A stretch of DNA of 5,572 nucleotides from Thermoproteota archaeon (lineage in GTDB: Archaea > Thermoproteota > Thermoprotei_A > Sulfolobales > Desulfurococcaceae), in assembly GCA_013154205.1 (NCBI GenBank), contig JAADCY010000099.1, forward strand, positions 1 to 5,572, given 5' to 3'. Made by a program: the position numbers and the translations under genes. The stretch's first letter is position 1. Each line of letters begins with the position of its first letter. This document shows, in pieces, positions 5,560-5,572 of this stretch. A model generated the notes under the pieces. It did not search any database, was not told where the DNA came from, and saw only the letters and a program-made list of their open reading frames with translations.

Positions 5560-5572
5560 ATGTTTCTACGCC

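Overview
The window looks like a piece of a hyperthermophilic archaeal chromosome, most likely a Desulfurococcales-type crenarchaeon (Thermoproteota). The reasons are an archaeal initiation factor aIF2 beta, a DUF424 protein, an archaeal/eukaryotic-type t6A methylthiotransferase, TATA-type promoter elements, GGTG-type ribosome binding sites, and a tRNA whose stems are G-C in 20 of 21 pairs with no encoded CCA. The taxon is inferred from gene content and base composition and was not tested by a search.

Layout from left to right. Positions 1-869 hold two translation-linked genes on the minus strand: aIF2 beta, then a DUF424 protein, separated by 82 bp that contain their own TATA-like element. 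A divergent intergenic region (870-975) carries back-to-back TATA elements. From it the methylthiotransferase gene runs on the plus strand (976-2262). It ends 2 bp from the end of a convergent minus-strand cluster (5187 to 2265) that encodes, in transcription order, TrkH (K+ pore), TrkA (nucleotide-binding gating subunit) and an MscS-like membrane protein. An AT-rich intergenic stretch (5188-5484) serves as leader of this cluster, and a minus-strand tRNA-Arg(UCU) gene (5485-5559) closes the window.

How the genes fit together. The left half is decoding and translation: aIF2 beta belongs to the factor that brings initiator tRNA to the ribosome. The methylthiotransferase should act on t6A at position 37 of tRNAs that read ANN codons, a class that includes the tRNA-Arg(UCU) in this window by its U36-A37. 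The right half looks like a self-contained potassium/osmotic module: TrkH-TrkA takes up K+, and the third protein, coupled to trkA by an overlapping ribosome binding site, resembles small mechanosensitive channels that release osmolytes.

I see no mobile element, CRISPR array or clearly new defence system. The most interesting points are a glycine-free putative pore helix in the MscS-like protein, bulky residues in the normally small TrkH gating loop together with a Cys in its fourth filter loop, non-AUG starts in all three genes of the K+ cluster, and a chain of overlapping micro-ORFs leading into trkH.
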